From assembly GCA_022448665.1 (NCBI GenBank), contig JAKUUO010000005.1, forward strand, positions 16,343 to 70,065: DNA of 53,723 nucleotides, given 5' to 3'. The DNA is from Candidatus Thalassarchaeum betae (GTDB taxonomy: Archaea > Thermoplasmatota > Poseidoniia > Poseidoniales > Thalassarchaeaceae). This document shows positions 42,001-50,036 of the stretch, one piece after another (within the stretch, counting starts at the first letter, position 1; every line of letters begins with the position of its first letter). A program made the translations under genes and the position numbers. The notes below the pieces were generated by a model. It ran no database searches. It was not told where the DNA came from and saw nothing but the letters and a program-made list of their open reading frames with translations.

Positions 42001-44170
42001 GGTAGTCGTCGTTGGTGTGGTTCAGCCTAGTGTAGACGATTGTCTCGCCCTGGGTCTCGTTGTAGTTGTCGATCCAGGAAATGTGGACATTGTCGAATGA
42101 GTCCGTGATAATCGAGGGCATGTGGGAGTTGGGCCCGAACGGCCGGTCTGTCGGGATGCCGTTGATTCCCTCGACTTCGGATACGGCCGAATCAACGATT
42201 TGCTTGATCCCGTAGGTTGGCAGTCCCTCCTCGGCACCGTCCCAAGCGCCTGCACCCCTCAGTCGCAGGCGGGTGTAGTAAATCTCGTAATTGACATCGA
42301 TGTCGTAGCCGTAGGCACGCCCGTCCATCCAAACGAGATGGGTGTTGCCGGAGGTGTCGACTGATATGGCTGGGTGGAGGCTGTAGGCGTCATTGAGGGT
42401 GATTCGGGTGTCGTTGACCACGACCAGATTCCCATAGCCTAGACCGTCGATGGATGGACCGATGTCCTCGATGTACCTGTCAGCAGTGGTGTCGACGAAG
42501 GTGCCCGAGTCTCCCTTCTGCCAGGTAGGAGGGGGGTTCTCCAAGAGTGAGAGGGGGTCTAGGATTGTCATGTATATCTCTCGAGAGTTATTTGTAGAGA
42601 GGTAAACCAGAGCCTCGACCATCAGCTGCAACTCAACAGAGTTCGACGCTGTCGTCGGGAAGCTGTACATCTGCCCCTCAGCGTCGGTCAGACGTGTGTT
42701 GGTGCCTGGGCATGTTCTCGTGTTCAGGCTCGTGAAGCCGTTCGGGCACTGAGCTAGGTCCATCATGTGAGAGCCGACGTCGGTGGAACCGGAGCCGAAT
42801 CCAGCAGCGAGAAGCGGGACGGGGATGATGCCAGCAATGACGCAGGCGTCGTGGGCCTCGTTGATGCTCTGTGTGTCATCAGACTGCTGTGCGGGGTCGC
42901 CGCCGTACGGGCCCTCGTCGGAAATCGGGATGATGATCTTGGTTGCATTGGGGTTCCAGTGGTGATCCAACTGGGTCGGAGGATTGCCTGGGACGTTGCC
43001 TTGGGCGTCTCGCCACGACAAACAGGCCCAATTAGAGCCGGGGCCCCAGAATTCGCTGTAGTATCCGCCATCCTGAGGGAGATTGACCGCCCCGCCGTTG
43101 TAGATTACCTCAGTCAGCTCCCTGATTCCACCTGAGTCGTCACCGGAAACCAGACCTAGAGCTGTAGAACGCGGTCCCTGACTGCCCGAGCCCCCGGTCT
43201 GGTAAGCAGCTGCGCAATTTCCGCTGGTGGCAGCGGACGGCCAGTTGCCGCTGAGAGCGTAGAGGGTCTCGTAGACTGTCATGTTGGCTCTCAGAAGCAT
43301 CGGCTTGAGGCCTTCGAAGAATCCGCCGCTGGCGAAGTAGCCACCGTAGAAGACGACGCACATGTCGGCCCACTCTGTGTTCATCGATCCGGAAGTGTCG
43401 ATTGGTGCGACCATCTCGACCTTGCCGCCTCTGGTGTCGTCCCAAACGATTTGGACGAAGTCATCCGCATCGACGGCCACATCGGGGTGGCCCTTGTGAC
43501 CGATGATAGGGGTGAGCAGCGTCTCGCCAACAGCCACAACGGCTTCTCGAGACTGCAGGTCCGGCTCGATCATTGAGTAGTAAATCTGAGGCTGTTGGTA
43601 GAACTTGTCCAGAGGCTCGAAGGAGTCTTCCCAGACGATGTGGGCGTTGTTCTCGGAGTCGACGTCGATGGCGGGCCAGTCTCGGTTCTGGGAATGGAAA
43701 GAGACGTCGAAGTCGTCGATGATTGTTATCACCCCGTCCACAGCAGAGTCGCCGTCCTGGTTGTCCTGTGAGGGGTCTAGCAGAGTGTAGAGGATTGTCC
43801 ACTGGCCAGCTTTGTCGGTCCATGTGATGTGTATGTTGTCGTCATGATCCACCCTGATATCGGGATGCCACGCCCGGTGCGCCCCGGGGTTGGATATCTG
43901 GGTCTCTGCGATCAGCACGTCTCCTCTCGGATTGTGCATCTGGTACCAGAGGTGCTGTGTGTTGCGGCTCCATACGAAGTGCACGTTGCCCATGGAATCT
44001 GCATCTACGGCGACCATTCGGTCATTCGCCGAACCACCGTTGACAATCTGTATGGCGTCGGTCAGTACGACCTCGCTGGCCTTGGCTTCGGGGAATTCCA
44101 TCACCGCGAATGTGCTCATCATCATCAGAAGAACCATTGTTATGCTGTTTCTCATCTTTGCAGTTTCCAT
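39080..44170 (-). CDS. Giant surface protein: BNR-like blades, VWA domain, NEW3/CARDB-like domains, C-terminal anchor
   Basis: This protein has 1696 residues. A signal peptide is present (MRNSITMVLLMMMSTFAVM, cleavage near EAKAS). The N-terminal third has repeated propeller-like units ending in VHFVW, IHITWTD, AHIVWED, VQIVWDD, THLVWMD and VHISWID. Between the fourth and fifth unit is a von Willebrand A-like domain: APIDTSGSMN carries the DxSxS metal site near residue 257. From about 800 come Ig-like domains with NEW3-like repeats (VTNTGNVYDTFAFY) and a CARDB-like domain near the end (VVNNGNAHATDV and VETDETNNIW). The last 50 residues hold one membrane helix (IPAIILGVTFALIGVVGVVMYG) and a short cytosolic tail. 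GGAGGG lies seven bases upstream of the ATG. The role is probably surface adhesion or binding. Confidence 0.85.
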   Translation of the reverse strand: METAKMRNSITMVLLMMMSTFAVMEFPEAKASEVVLTDAIQIVNGGSANDRMVAVDADSMGNVHFVWSRNTQHLWYQMHNPRGDVLIAETQISNPGAHRAWHPDIRVDHDDNIHITWTDKAGQWTILYTLLDPSQDNQDGDSAVDGVITIIDDFDVSFHSQNRDWPAIDVDSENNAHIVWEDSFEPLDKFYQQPQIYYSMIEPDLQSREAVVAVGETLLTPIIGHKGHPDVAVDADDFVQIVWDDTRGGKVEMVAPIDTSGSMNTEWADMCVVFYGGYFASGGFFEGLKPMLLRANMTVYETLYALSGNWPSAATSGNCAAAYQTGGSGSQGPRSTALGLVSGDDSGGIRELTEVIYNGGAVNLPQDGGYYSEFWGPGSNWACLSWRDAQGNVPGNPPTQLDHHWNPNATKIIIPISDEGPYGGDPAQQSDDTQSINEAHDACVIAGIIPVPLLAAGFGSGSTDVGSHMMDLAQCPNGFTSLNTRTCPGTNTRLTDAEGQMYSFPTTASNSVELQLMVEALVYLSTNNSREIYMTILDPLSLLENPPPTWQKGDSGTFVDTTADRYIEDIGPSIDGLGYGNLVVVNDTRITLNDAYSLHPAISVDTSGNTHLVWMDGRAYGYDIDVNYEIYYTRLRLRGAGAWDGAEEGLPTYGIKQIVDSAVSEVEGINGIPTDRPFGPNSHMPSIITDSFDNVHISWIDNYNETQGETIVYTRLNHTNDDYPEGFPLNSLAVGILDPWEIIPVTEWVSDKLGPNSPAVPDLGQPPAFANDLGSGAHVAWADTNKCSEISNGGSYTLCYVHILTGLVEVALDESETYYHTIEPGEQTLYNMTISNPTPGPAELVADTFTVTMKGVPNNWTVSLFFTTNHTPIFDSTPVFLRGGDVIPMYMRVRAPSIYQAHSDELATITVSAVSYKDPAIQDERLTLTLMDVVHGINLDTSHFQVDVEQGQSAIFSITVTNTGNVYDTFAFYDPSTLEGQVEWALPFGWGITFPTSLSLDPDQSVTRNLQVSVPTSQEPGTFVIYLKGWSTGEPVLSIDQGTFDVLELWINVSIKSTGNIVFQLGDTTQYVLPGECSEFDILVTKHFTPGHLIFTTPGGPEERPPEISEQTWRFDHWTVDLDFSEAPGGNGIPDSSPRYWSVIDTPFTVTAIMCAPFNATAGLGDSVTVKAHLEGAPRVRDSVVLLTNVIQEYSLEASVPETILALHPGQSYQLDTTVENIGNGADRYDIAVGSITDSFGGSHVWDIEVPRILFQELDRDESQTIPIWINVPEMTHAGQYTLILHVLSEEAYEGTKLRDTIELQIEIVEFHDMRIDVDPLVESRIKTTAPGRIVRFTMNVTNYGNVDDQPTLHNHTIAPDGGWDTVPGLNTLSGWQISFALLEDFNTEYPTEKPCIVLVLGDDAPAEGCYLSAQTAALTLPNMPAYSTLQIVVIIGIDPAAALANREIGIKVLSSFGSAEAGGDHDETAVWDDSCTLDENKDGLPDNYRPNCDTNEQIIELRLRAPDLDILDVEVATYRGDVGAMLSVNVQVVNNGNAHATDVNIILCSADDQTKSEIKRNGCKEDNIVYRQIVEAIMPDSNDEDPPQIALLYMVEAGSHDVFVVVDPDNIIVETDETNNIWKVEKKMGSNLGILDVGVEVIAQYSIPAIILGVTFALIGVVGVVMYGRRMEALTRFAEKSSLVANLEDEEDMVF

Positions 44171-44253
44171 TTCATACCCTCCAGCAACACGGCTGTATCA
44201 ACTCTGTTTGACTTCCTGCGATACTTAACTTCGACTGCCCGCCGTCACAAGCG

Positions 44254-44271
44254 CGCGCGAGAGCACGCGCG
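44254..44271. other. CG-rich inverted repeat upstream of the second giant surface gene
   Basis: CGCGCG (44254-44259) and CGCGCG (44266-44271) flank AGAGCA. The alternating CG tract extends left to 44251. It lies in the 115-base gap between the unknown gene ending at 44286 and the surface gene start at 44170 (both minus). A TTAAGTAT element near 44221-44228 is a weak TATA candidate. The tract could form a hairpin in RNA or Z-like DNA. Confidence 0.3.
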
Positions 44272-44285
44272 AAGAAACGTTAGGT

Positions 44286-44918
44286 TCAGACCCATTCTGA
44301 AGGGTCGAAATCACGTCCGAACCCACCTGTCTCATCGGTGCTGATCTCGGTTGGCTCGGAGTGAGTCTGTGGTTGGGCGTCCCTGCTCTGGGCCTTCTTA
44401 GAAATCCAGTCATCGACGGGGCCAGGCTTTCCTAAACCTGCACCATACCTGAACTTGATCTTGTGAATTAGAGCGAGTTTGGTGAGCCAGAGGTGGCGCA
44501 TTGTATGCATGAACTCATTCTGGGTCAGGCCGTCGAACCAAATCGGCCTTGAGAGGTTGAATGCCTGAAGGGGGCCCGGAATACCCTCTTCCTTCTTGCC
44601 CACATGCAGAACCCAATCCAAATCTGCCTGAGTAAGGTGTATCCTGGTCTCGTGGAGCCACTTCTCCCATCCTCCGGATTCGAGCTGCGAGTGACTGATC
44701 ATCTCCTTCTGCTGCCCATCATCCACTCTGGTGACGGAGTAAACAAGGACGAGGTTTCGATTCTTCGGGATAACGACATTGAACACGTGGCCCTGTTTGG
44801 TGGGAGGATATCGGACATGCAAATGCAGTGATGCTTGCTGGTCGGAGACATCGCGGGCCTCGAGGTGCTCGCTCTGAAGCCACTCTCGGACAGCGGAAGC
44901 AGCATCGCGGACGTTCAC
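44286..44918 (-). CDS. Unknown soluble protein, possibly DUF2299/YbjN-like
   Basis: This 210-residue protein starts at GTG. Residues 1-150 alternate strands and helices: ASAVREWLQSEHLEAR, then ASLHLHVRYPP, HVFNVVIPKNRNLVLVYSV, and later FNLSRPIWFDGLTQNEFMHT. This layout recalls the archaeal DUF2299/YbjN-like fold, where a short helix is followed by a five-strand sheet, but the similarity is by eye and weak. The C-terminal 45 residues are polar and probably disordered. No membrane segment or catalytic motif is seen. It follows the acyltransferase gene by 22 bases on the same strand, so cotranscription is likely. Confidence 0.55.
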   Translation of the reverse strand: MNVRDAASAVREWLQSEHLEARDVSDQQASLHLHVRYPPTKQGHVFNVVIPKNRNLVLVYSVTRVDDGQQKEMISHSQLESGGWEKWLHETRIHLTQADLDWVLHVGKKEEGIPGPLQAFNLSRPIWFDGLTQNEFMHTMRHLWLTKLALIHKIKFRYGAGLGKPGPVDDWISKKAQSRDAQPQTHSEPTEISTDETGGFGRDFDPSEWV

Positions 44919-44940
44919 GATGAGAGTTGAAGAGCCCCTC

Positions 44941-46422
44941 CTATTTGAGAGCCCCTAGTCCGGGGTTGATTGATCGAACGAGTTCCTCAACTCGCCTCCC
45001 CTGGTCTGAGGAAGCCAGTTTGGCGCTCCTTGAGGCGGTGGCGAAATCCGTCCACATGTCGTATCCACGGAGAAACACGAGATTCGAGATGTGGATAGCC
45101 ACCATGGAAATTGCAAGGTACACAGGGGACATCGGAGTCACGCCCTCGATGAGGAAGATAGCTGCAAGGCAGATGGCAGGCCAGAAAATAAGGGGAGAGA
45201 GGCCTGCTCCAAGCATGTGATGAGTGGTCCGCGCGTCCAAGCCCTCATCAGTTCTGTCTCCCGCATACCAGGCCACGAAGGCTTGGAGTCCTGTTGATGG
45301 TATGGTGATTGGAGAGGCCAATAGCATGACAAGGACGCCGAGGACGCCAATCATCCAACGGGGCTTTGCCTTGATTCGTCCTGATTGGTCTAGTGCGCGT
45401 GCATCCAAATCATTCGAGTATAGGATTTCCGCCGCCTCCCTCGCGTCGACGACGAGTTCTGAATCGCCAACAGACGGGCGTAGCCTCTCTCTGACGAAGC
45501 GGGCTGCAAGGACCTCCTCCTTCAGAGTTCTGAGGGGGGTTCCGGAAGAATTTGCTCGCAGGTGGCCCAGCAGGTGCCACGCCCTGTAAGTCTCCCAGTC
45601 GGGCGCATCCGGAGTGAGAATGGAGAGTTCGTCGTACAGTCTGTCCCGTAAGGGGATGACTTCCTCAGCAGGAGGTTCGACCCACTCACCGTTGATCAGC
45701 CTCTTCCTGTGGTCCTCGTCGGGCAAGAGTGGGATGCGAATCGGGTCGGGGAACTCGACGTAGACATCAGTGCGGAACCAGTGATGGCACCTGAAGTGTA
45801 GACCAACGGGTTGGATCACCGGAGCTGGGAGTCCTTTCTGGTGAGCTATGCAGGCTGCGTTGAGAGTGAATCGAAGGGGGCCGGTCCTAAGTGCGTGCAA
45901 TTTGGAGTCCTGATGCGATTTGCCCTCTGGCATCACTATGGCTGCGTGGCCGGAGGCGACGCAATGGGACATCGTCAGCAGACTGCGCTGGTTGATCCTC
46001 TTAGCGAAATCAGAATCACCGACACCTCTGCTCAGTTCAGCCTTCCTGATAACCGGTTGAGAGCCCATTCTGCGCGTAATCCACCCAATGACGGGCATGG
46101 TCATGAGATCGTGGCGCCCGATGGTGATGATGCGTCGTTCCTGGGTGTTGATTAGTGCCAGAGGGTCTACCAGACCATTGATGTGAGTCGAAGTCGAGAC
46201 CACTCCTCCTTCGACCTCAGGAGGGGGGTCGGCCTCGATGTTTCGAAGGATGTATGACCAAGCGATGTTCAATGCACGGGATATGATGCTCCAGAACAGC
46301 GGACTGCCCGGGTGCTCCCCGCTGTGGTCCCAAGGAACCCCCTCGAGTTTTTTTGTGTTGATTCTTGTCGCACTGGCGGACAGTCCCGGGAGGATATCGG
46401 GGGCGTTCTCAGAATCCGTCAC
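44941..46422 (-). CDS. Glycerol-3-phosphate acyltransferase-like membrane enzyme (PlsC/LPLAT superfamily)
   Basis: This 493-residue protein starts at GTG. LPLAT motifs are present: THINGLVDPLAL (His80, Asp86, with five residues between as in yeast Gpt2/Sct1-type enzymes, whereas PlsC has four), ITIGRHDLMTMPVIGWITRRMG (motif II region), IVMPEGKSHQDSKL (motif III, Glu166-Gly167 with following Ser-His) and VIQPVGLHF (motif IV). Family members esterify glycerol-3-phosphate or lysophospholipid with acyl-CoA. The C-terminal 150 residues contain several membrane helices (IGVLGVLVMLLASPI, LIFWPAICLAAIFLI, YLAISMVAIHISNLVF). Archaeal membrane lipids are ether-linked, so the product is an open question. 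The HIT gene stops 40 bases upstream. Confidence 0.82.
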   Translation of the reverse strand: MTDSENAPDILPGLSASATRINTKKLEGVPWDHSGEHPGSPLFWSIISRALNIAWSYILRNIEADPPPEVEGGVVSTSTHINGLVDPLALINTQERRIITIGRHDLMTMPVIGWITRRMGSQPVIRKAELSRGVGDSDFAKRINQRSLLTMSHCVASGHAAIVMPEGKSHQDSKLHALRTGPLRFTLNAACIAHQKGLPAPVIQPVGLHFRCHHWFRTDVYVEFPDPIRIPLLPDEDHRKRLINGEWVEPPAEEVIPLRDRLYDELSILTPDAPDWETYRAWHLLGHLRANSSGTPLRTLKEEVLAARFVRERLRPSVGDSELVVDAREAAEILYSNDLDARALDQSGRIKAKPRWMIGVLGVLVMLLASPITIPSTGLQAFVAWYAGDRTDEGLDARTTHHMLGAGLSPLIFWPAICLAAIFLIEGVTPMSPVYLAISMVAIHISNLVFLRGYDMWTDFATASRSAKLASSDQGRRVEELVRSINPGLGALK

Positions 46423-46462
46423 AGGGTATCCAAGAGGTTCGTGGTTGAGAACGCACCGGATG

Positions 46463-46888
46463 CTATTCCAGAAGGTTGCGTATCTGCTCAGCCATGCGGG
46501 CTCCTTCGTCGGGATCTAGTTCTGTGCTCTTGAACGGCCAAGCGAGGCCGCTGCCGTCCTCGAGTTTTGGTATGATGTGGAAGTGGACGTGGAACACTGA
46601 CTGGAAGGCGGCCTCACCGTTGTTTTGCAGGACGTTGAAGTCCACCGCGCCGGTGACAGCGAGAATGGCTCGAGAGATGCGCGGCAGAACCCTTCCGATA
46701 GCCGCAGAGGACTCATCAGAGAGAGCGTCGAGGGTGGCGGCCTGCTCTTTGGGAACCACAAGGGTATGCCCTGGGCTGAACGGATTGATGTCGAGGAAGG
46801 CGAAGACATGCCCGTCCTCGTACACTTTGTGACAAGGTATCTTGCCTTGGATTATGAGTGTGAAGATACTGAGCTCGGAGTCGCTCAT
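46463..46888 (-). CDS. HIT-family nucleotide hydrolase
   Basis: This 141-residue protein has the histidine triad FHVHFHIIP (His100, His102, His104), whose middle His is the nucleophile that attacks the alpha-phosphate of nucleotide substrates. N-terminal IPCHKVYEDGHVFAFLDINP and HTLVVPKEQ are typical of HINT/AP4A-type HIT proteins acting on adenosine 5'-phosphoramidates or aminoacyl adenylates. The ATG begins one base after the flavoprotein stop (46890), with GAGGG overlapping that stop, so the pair is coupled. The true substrate is unknown. Confidence 0.92.
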   Translation of the reverse strand: MSDSELSIFTLIIQGKIPCHKVYEDGHVFAFLDINPFSPGHTLVVPKEQAATLDALSDESSAAIGRVLPRISRAILAVTGAVDFNVLQNNGEAAFQSVFHVHFHIIPKLEDGSGLAWPFKSTELDPDEGARMAEQIRNLLE

Positions 46889-46889
46889 T

Positions 46890-48326
46890 CTAACCCTCTG
46901 AACTGACTATGATACCGGCCAGCCTCAACATTCCCTCGAGATGCAATGCGGAGGCCAGTTCAGTGTTCATGACACTGGACTTGTCGGTCACCTTGATTCC
47001 AGCGCCCCTTATCTCGTCGAGAGCGGAGGAGGCGGATGCAAGTGCGCTCTCGTTTCGATTGCCGTTGATATTCTGCATGGTCGAGGAAATGCTTGCCGAA
47101 ACCTGCCCAACCGAGTGGCCCGAATTATTGGATAACGAAGTGATTCTGATGGAAGCCTCGTTCGAAGCAGCGTCGACGACGGAAGAGCCACCGAAGGAAG
47201 CGTCCTTGGCCCAGTTTCCTGCGTGGGTTCCAGCGCTCTGGCCGCTCACAAGGTCGTCCAGTAGTAGATTTCCTGGGAGCATTCCAGCTCCGTGAACGCC
47301 CGTGTAGGCAGAGCGCCCAGCGGCATAGAGTCCGGTGAACCACATCTTGTCGTCGTCAAACGTGACTCTGCCATCTGCGTCGACGGGTGCGCCGCCAGTG
47401 GTGGCAGCAATGCTGGATGAGACTGGTATCACCTCCATGGAAGTGACCAAGCCAGTCCTTTCTCTCACCCGTCTGGCAGACTCAGCGAACCAAGGAACTG
47501 CGTCGGATTCCAAGCTACGCAAGTCGAGTACGCAATCCTCGCCCTCCAGAACTGCTTCGGGGCCTACGTCGTCTCCGCTCTCCTTGCGCAGTCTGCCGCC
47601 CGAGCCCAACAGATCGATTGGCAATTGCATATCCGTACCCCTGACAGTGAGAGGATGCATTGGGGAGTGTGCCATGCCAGACAGACCGACACCCGCGGCG
47701 GCGGCAATAGCGGCGCCGGTACCGGCACCACAGGAAGGAGAGGACCAGAGGCCTTGGTGGCCTTCGGTCGCTAAGATTACTGCCTTGGCTTGGATGGGAG
47801 TGACGATTCCGGTCTGAAGATCAAGAACGACGATGCCGCGGACCTGCCGGTTGTCCATAGCCAGAGACAGGGGGAGGAGGTCAGAGCGACGTGCGACCCC
47901 CCTCTTGATCGTCTGCTCCTCGAGGATGCGAGTAACTTCCCTGGTGGTACCATCGCCACAACCGGTCAGACGGGGTCGGCTGTGGCCCGGTGCTTCTGAG
48001 GCGTGAGGAAGCCCGCCGTCCCTGCGGCGCAGGACCAGCCCCCATCTTTCCAACTCAGCGAGGACCGAAACGGCCTCGCCGCAGGTCCGTGCCGCTGCGA
48101 CCCTGTCCGTGGAATCACCACCTGCTGAAACGGTGTCCTCCCTGTGAGCAGTAGAGTCGATCTCGTCGATGGAAGCCGCAAGCCCGGAGAGGGGGGCAGC
48201 GCCTGATGCGGCCCCGACCCCGGAAGAGTCGATCATCAAGGGTATGGTACCGGCATCAGCGGCTGCAATCGCCGCACGCAGTGCAGCCGGGCCGCTTCCG
48301 ACAATCACGACGTCCCACGACTCCAT
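46890..48326 (-). CDS. FAD oxidoreductase of the SdhA/NadB/fumarate-reductase fold, divergent active site
   Basis: This 478-residue flavoprotein has an N-terminal DVVIVGSGPAALRAAIAAAD (FAD dinucleotide fold), AVILATEGHQGLWSSPSCGAG, AHSPMHPLTVRGT (equivalent to the QFHPTG region) and GLYAAGRSAYTGVHGAGMLP with NLLLDDLVSGQSAG, all typical of the SdhA/NadB family. Two positions used for dicarboxylate binding in fumarate reductases look changed: the HYTMGG region reads AATTGGAPVD without the His, and the HGANRLGSN region reads HGAGMLPGN without the Arg. It is therefore unlikely to be succinate dehydrogenase or aspartate oxidase. The substrate is unknown. No iron-sulfur subunit gene is nearby. Confidence 0.75.
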   Translation of the reverse strand: MESWDVVIVGSGPAALRAAIAAADAGTIPLMIDSSGVGAASGAAPLSGLAASIDEIDSTAHREDTVSAGGDSTDRVAAARTCGEAVSVLAELERWGLVLRRRDGGLPHASEAPGHSRPRLTGCGDGTTREVTRILEEQTIKRGVARRSDLLPLSLAMDNRQVRGIVVLDLQTGIVTPIQAKAVILATEGHQGLWSSPSCGAGTGAAIAAAAGVGLSGMAHSPMHPLTVRGTDMQLPIDLLGSGGRLRKESGDDVGPEAVLEGEDCVLDLRSLESDAVPWFAESARRVRERTGLVTSMEVIPVSSSIAATTGGAPVDADGRVTFDDDKMWFTGLYAAGRSAYTGVHGAGMLPGNLLLDDLVSGQSAGTHAGNWAKDASFGGSSVVDAASNEASIRITSLSNNSGHSVGQVSASISSTMQNINGNRNESALASASSALDEIRGAGIKVTDKSSVMNTELASALHLEGMLRLAGIIVSSEG

Positions 48327-48395
48327 GGTGACTCGGTCAGCGCCACTCGTAATCGCGCCATGAACGTGACGCTCGGGACTTCGTCCGATTCAACC

Positions 48396-49907
48396 TCAAT
48401 CAGTCATGGATAGTGCCAGCCTTCTGACTGCGGAAGCAGCGTCAGACATCCTCTGTCCGACGCTCTCCTGCTGCGCCTTCAAAGAGAGTGTGGTCTGAAC
48501 GACTATCGACGAGAGGGTCTCACCATCCTCCCCCCTGAGGGTCACTTGAACGGGGTGCGAGCCGAGTTCAGAGTCCGGCCATGCGAGACCGATCCACAGG
48601 ACGGTGGCATCGTCAAGCAGTCGGCCGAGCGAATCCACCTGATCAACAACTCGAGACCGGTCGAGACGACGGGAGGGTTGTGCCTCGACCCTGATGGTCT
48701 GTAATGCGGGCTCTCCCTCTGCAACGACGACGTCGACCTTCACGTTGGTCGCTCTGCCCGTGTTGTTGTGTAGTAAAACGAACAAATCTGCTTGACCCTG
48801 AGAGCAACGAGGAGGCAGGTCGAGATCCAGCCTCCATGGCTCCTCGGTCAGGGAGTGGTCGACCCTGATCGCCGAGTCCTGCAGCCTGTCGATCAGGCGG
48901 AAGAGTCCGGGCTCCCAGGCTTTGGTGTGTACAAGCAGGGTCCTCAGTGACCTCAGGTTGAATTTGGTGGAGTCGTCTATGAGGCTGTCCATCGCTGTCA
49001 CCTTGAAGACGCGCTTGGCCTCGGTCAAAAGCCGAGCATCGTCAAGCAGACTCTGCTCGTTCAGATGCAGAGCGCGCAAGAGGTGCTCGATAGCAGAAGA
49101 TGGGGTCTGGTCTACCCTGACGCTTTCACTCAGAGAACCCACCCAGTCGTCCCAGGCTCCCGCCGTCTCCGGATCGAAGTGGGCAACCATGAGATCGGTC
49201 AGGGGCTTGTCCAGAGCACTGTGATGCAAAGTGGGAGCGTGGAGAGACAGAAGCGGGAAGGTGTTCGAGAGCATTGGTATCGAGTCGTCGAGTCTCATCG
49301 AATTGAGTAGGCACAGAACCCCGAGGACAACTGAAGCCCCCAAGAGCAGTGAGCCAAGCGTATCGCCGGTGTCTAGGTTCCACACCGCAGTGATGGACAG
49401 TGCCCCGAACAGAGCAGACAGGAGTCTGATCCTCTCTCTTAGGGTCCTTTCTCGAAGCGTGTTGAGGATGCGCTCGACACCGGGATAGGCATCCATTGAC
49501 CTCTGTCCCCTGTCTCTGAGCTTGAGGCGGTCTCGTGCAGACATCCCAGCGAAGGCGGCCGCCAGATTGGTGGGGATCAGGAGGAGAGTCAGTATCGAGA
49601 ACACTGCGATGGCGGCCTCGAAGGAGGCGAACTCCCACTTCGTCAGCAGAAGCGCCGCCGTCACTGGAGCGATGAGAGAGAGGAGGAAGCGGATTTTTGG
49701 TGTGGGGCTCATTGCTGCGAGTCGGGTCCAGAAGCGCCTACCAGTGTCTCTGGCCGCAATTGTGCGAGAGAGAGCCCGGTGTTTGCTGTCACCAAACTTG
49801 CTCGAGTTCGAATAGGGGGTCGGAAGCGAGGAATGGGGGCCTTTCATGGGGCGTCGTGAGTCGAAGCATGCTTGATGGCATCGGCTGAAACCCATCATAG
49901 GAGTCAT
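48396..49907 (-). CDS. Membrane protein of unknown function with beta-rich C-terminal domain
   Basis: The frame has up to 503 residues; a start at the internal ATG 49712 (438 residues) is attractive because the first membrane helix follows directly (MSPTPKIRFLLSLIAPVTAA). Four hydrophobic helices appear in two pairs (LLSLIAPVTAALLLTKW, AIAVFSILTLLLIPTNLAAA; LLSALFGALSITAVW, LGSLLLGASVVLGVLCLL) separated by a basic loop. The next 150 residues are helical and soluble. The last 130 residues look like a beta-sandwich (LFVLLHNNTGRATNVKVDVVV). No family is recognised. The gene lies upstream of the flavoprotein on the same strand with a gap of 69 bases. Confidence 0.6.
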   Translation of the reverse strand: MTPMMGFSRCHQACFDSRRPMKGPHSSLPTPYSNSSKFGDSKHRALSRTIAARDTGRRFWTRLAAMSPTPKIRFLLSLIAPVTAALLLTKWEFASFEAAIAVFSILTLLLIPTNLAAAFAGMSARDRLKLRDRGQRSMDAYPGVERILNTLRERTLRERIRLLSALFGALSITAVWNLDTGDTLGSLLLGASVVLGVLCLLNSMRLDDSIPMLSNTFPLLSLHAPTLHHSALDKPLTDLMVAHFDPETAGAWDDWVGSLSESVRVDQTPSSAIEHLLRALHLNEQSLLDDARLLTEAKRVFKVTAMDSLIDDSTKFNLRSLRTLLVHTKAWEPGLFRLIDRLQDSAIRVDHSLTEEPWRLDLDLPPRCSQGQADLFVLLHNNTGRATNVKVDVVVAEGEPALQTIRVEAQPSRRLDRSRVVDQVDSLGRLLDDATVLWIGLAWPDSELGSHPVQVTLRGEDGETLSSIVVQTTLSLKAQQESVGQRMSDAASAVRRLALSMTD

Positions 49908-49954
49908 GGTTTCGCGAGCGTCACCTTTCTTGGGGAGAGCGCCGTCGCAGAGCC

Positions 49955-50031
49955 GGGCGATTAGTGTAGTCTGGATATCACCTTGGCCTCCTAAGCCGAG
50001 AACACGGGTTCAAATCCTGTATCGCCCGCCA
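49955..50031 (+). tRNA. tRNA-Arg (anticodon CCU), CCA encoded
   Basis: The cloverleaf is intact. The acceptor stem GGGCGAT (49955-49961) pairs with ATCGCCC (50021-50027), followed by discriminator G and an encoded CCA. The anticodon arm TTGGC-CTCCTAA-GCCGA carries CCT at positions 34-36, reading AGG. The T arm ACGGG-TTCAAAT-CCTGT is standard with one G-T pair. No intron is seen. Confidence 0.93.
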
Positions 50032-50036
50032 TTCCC

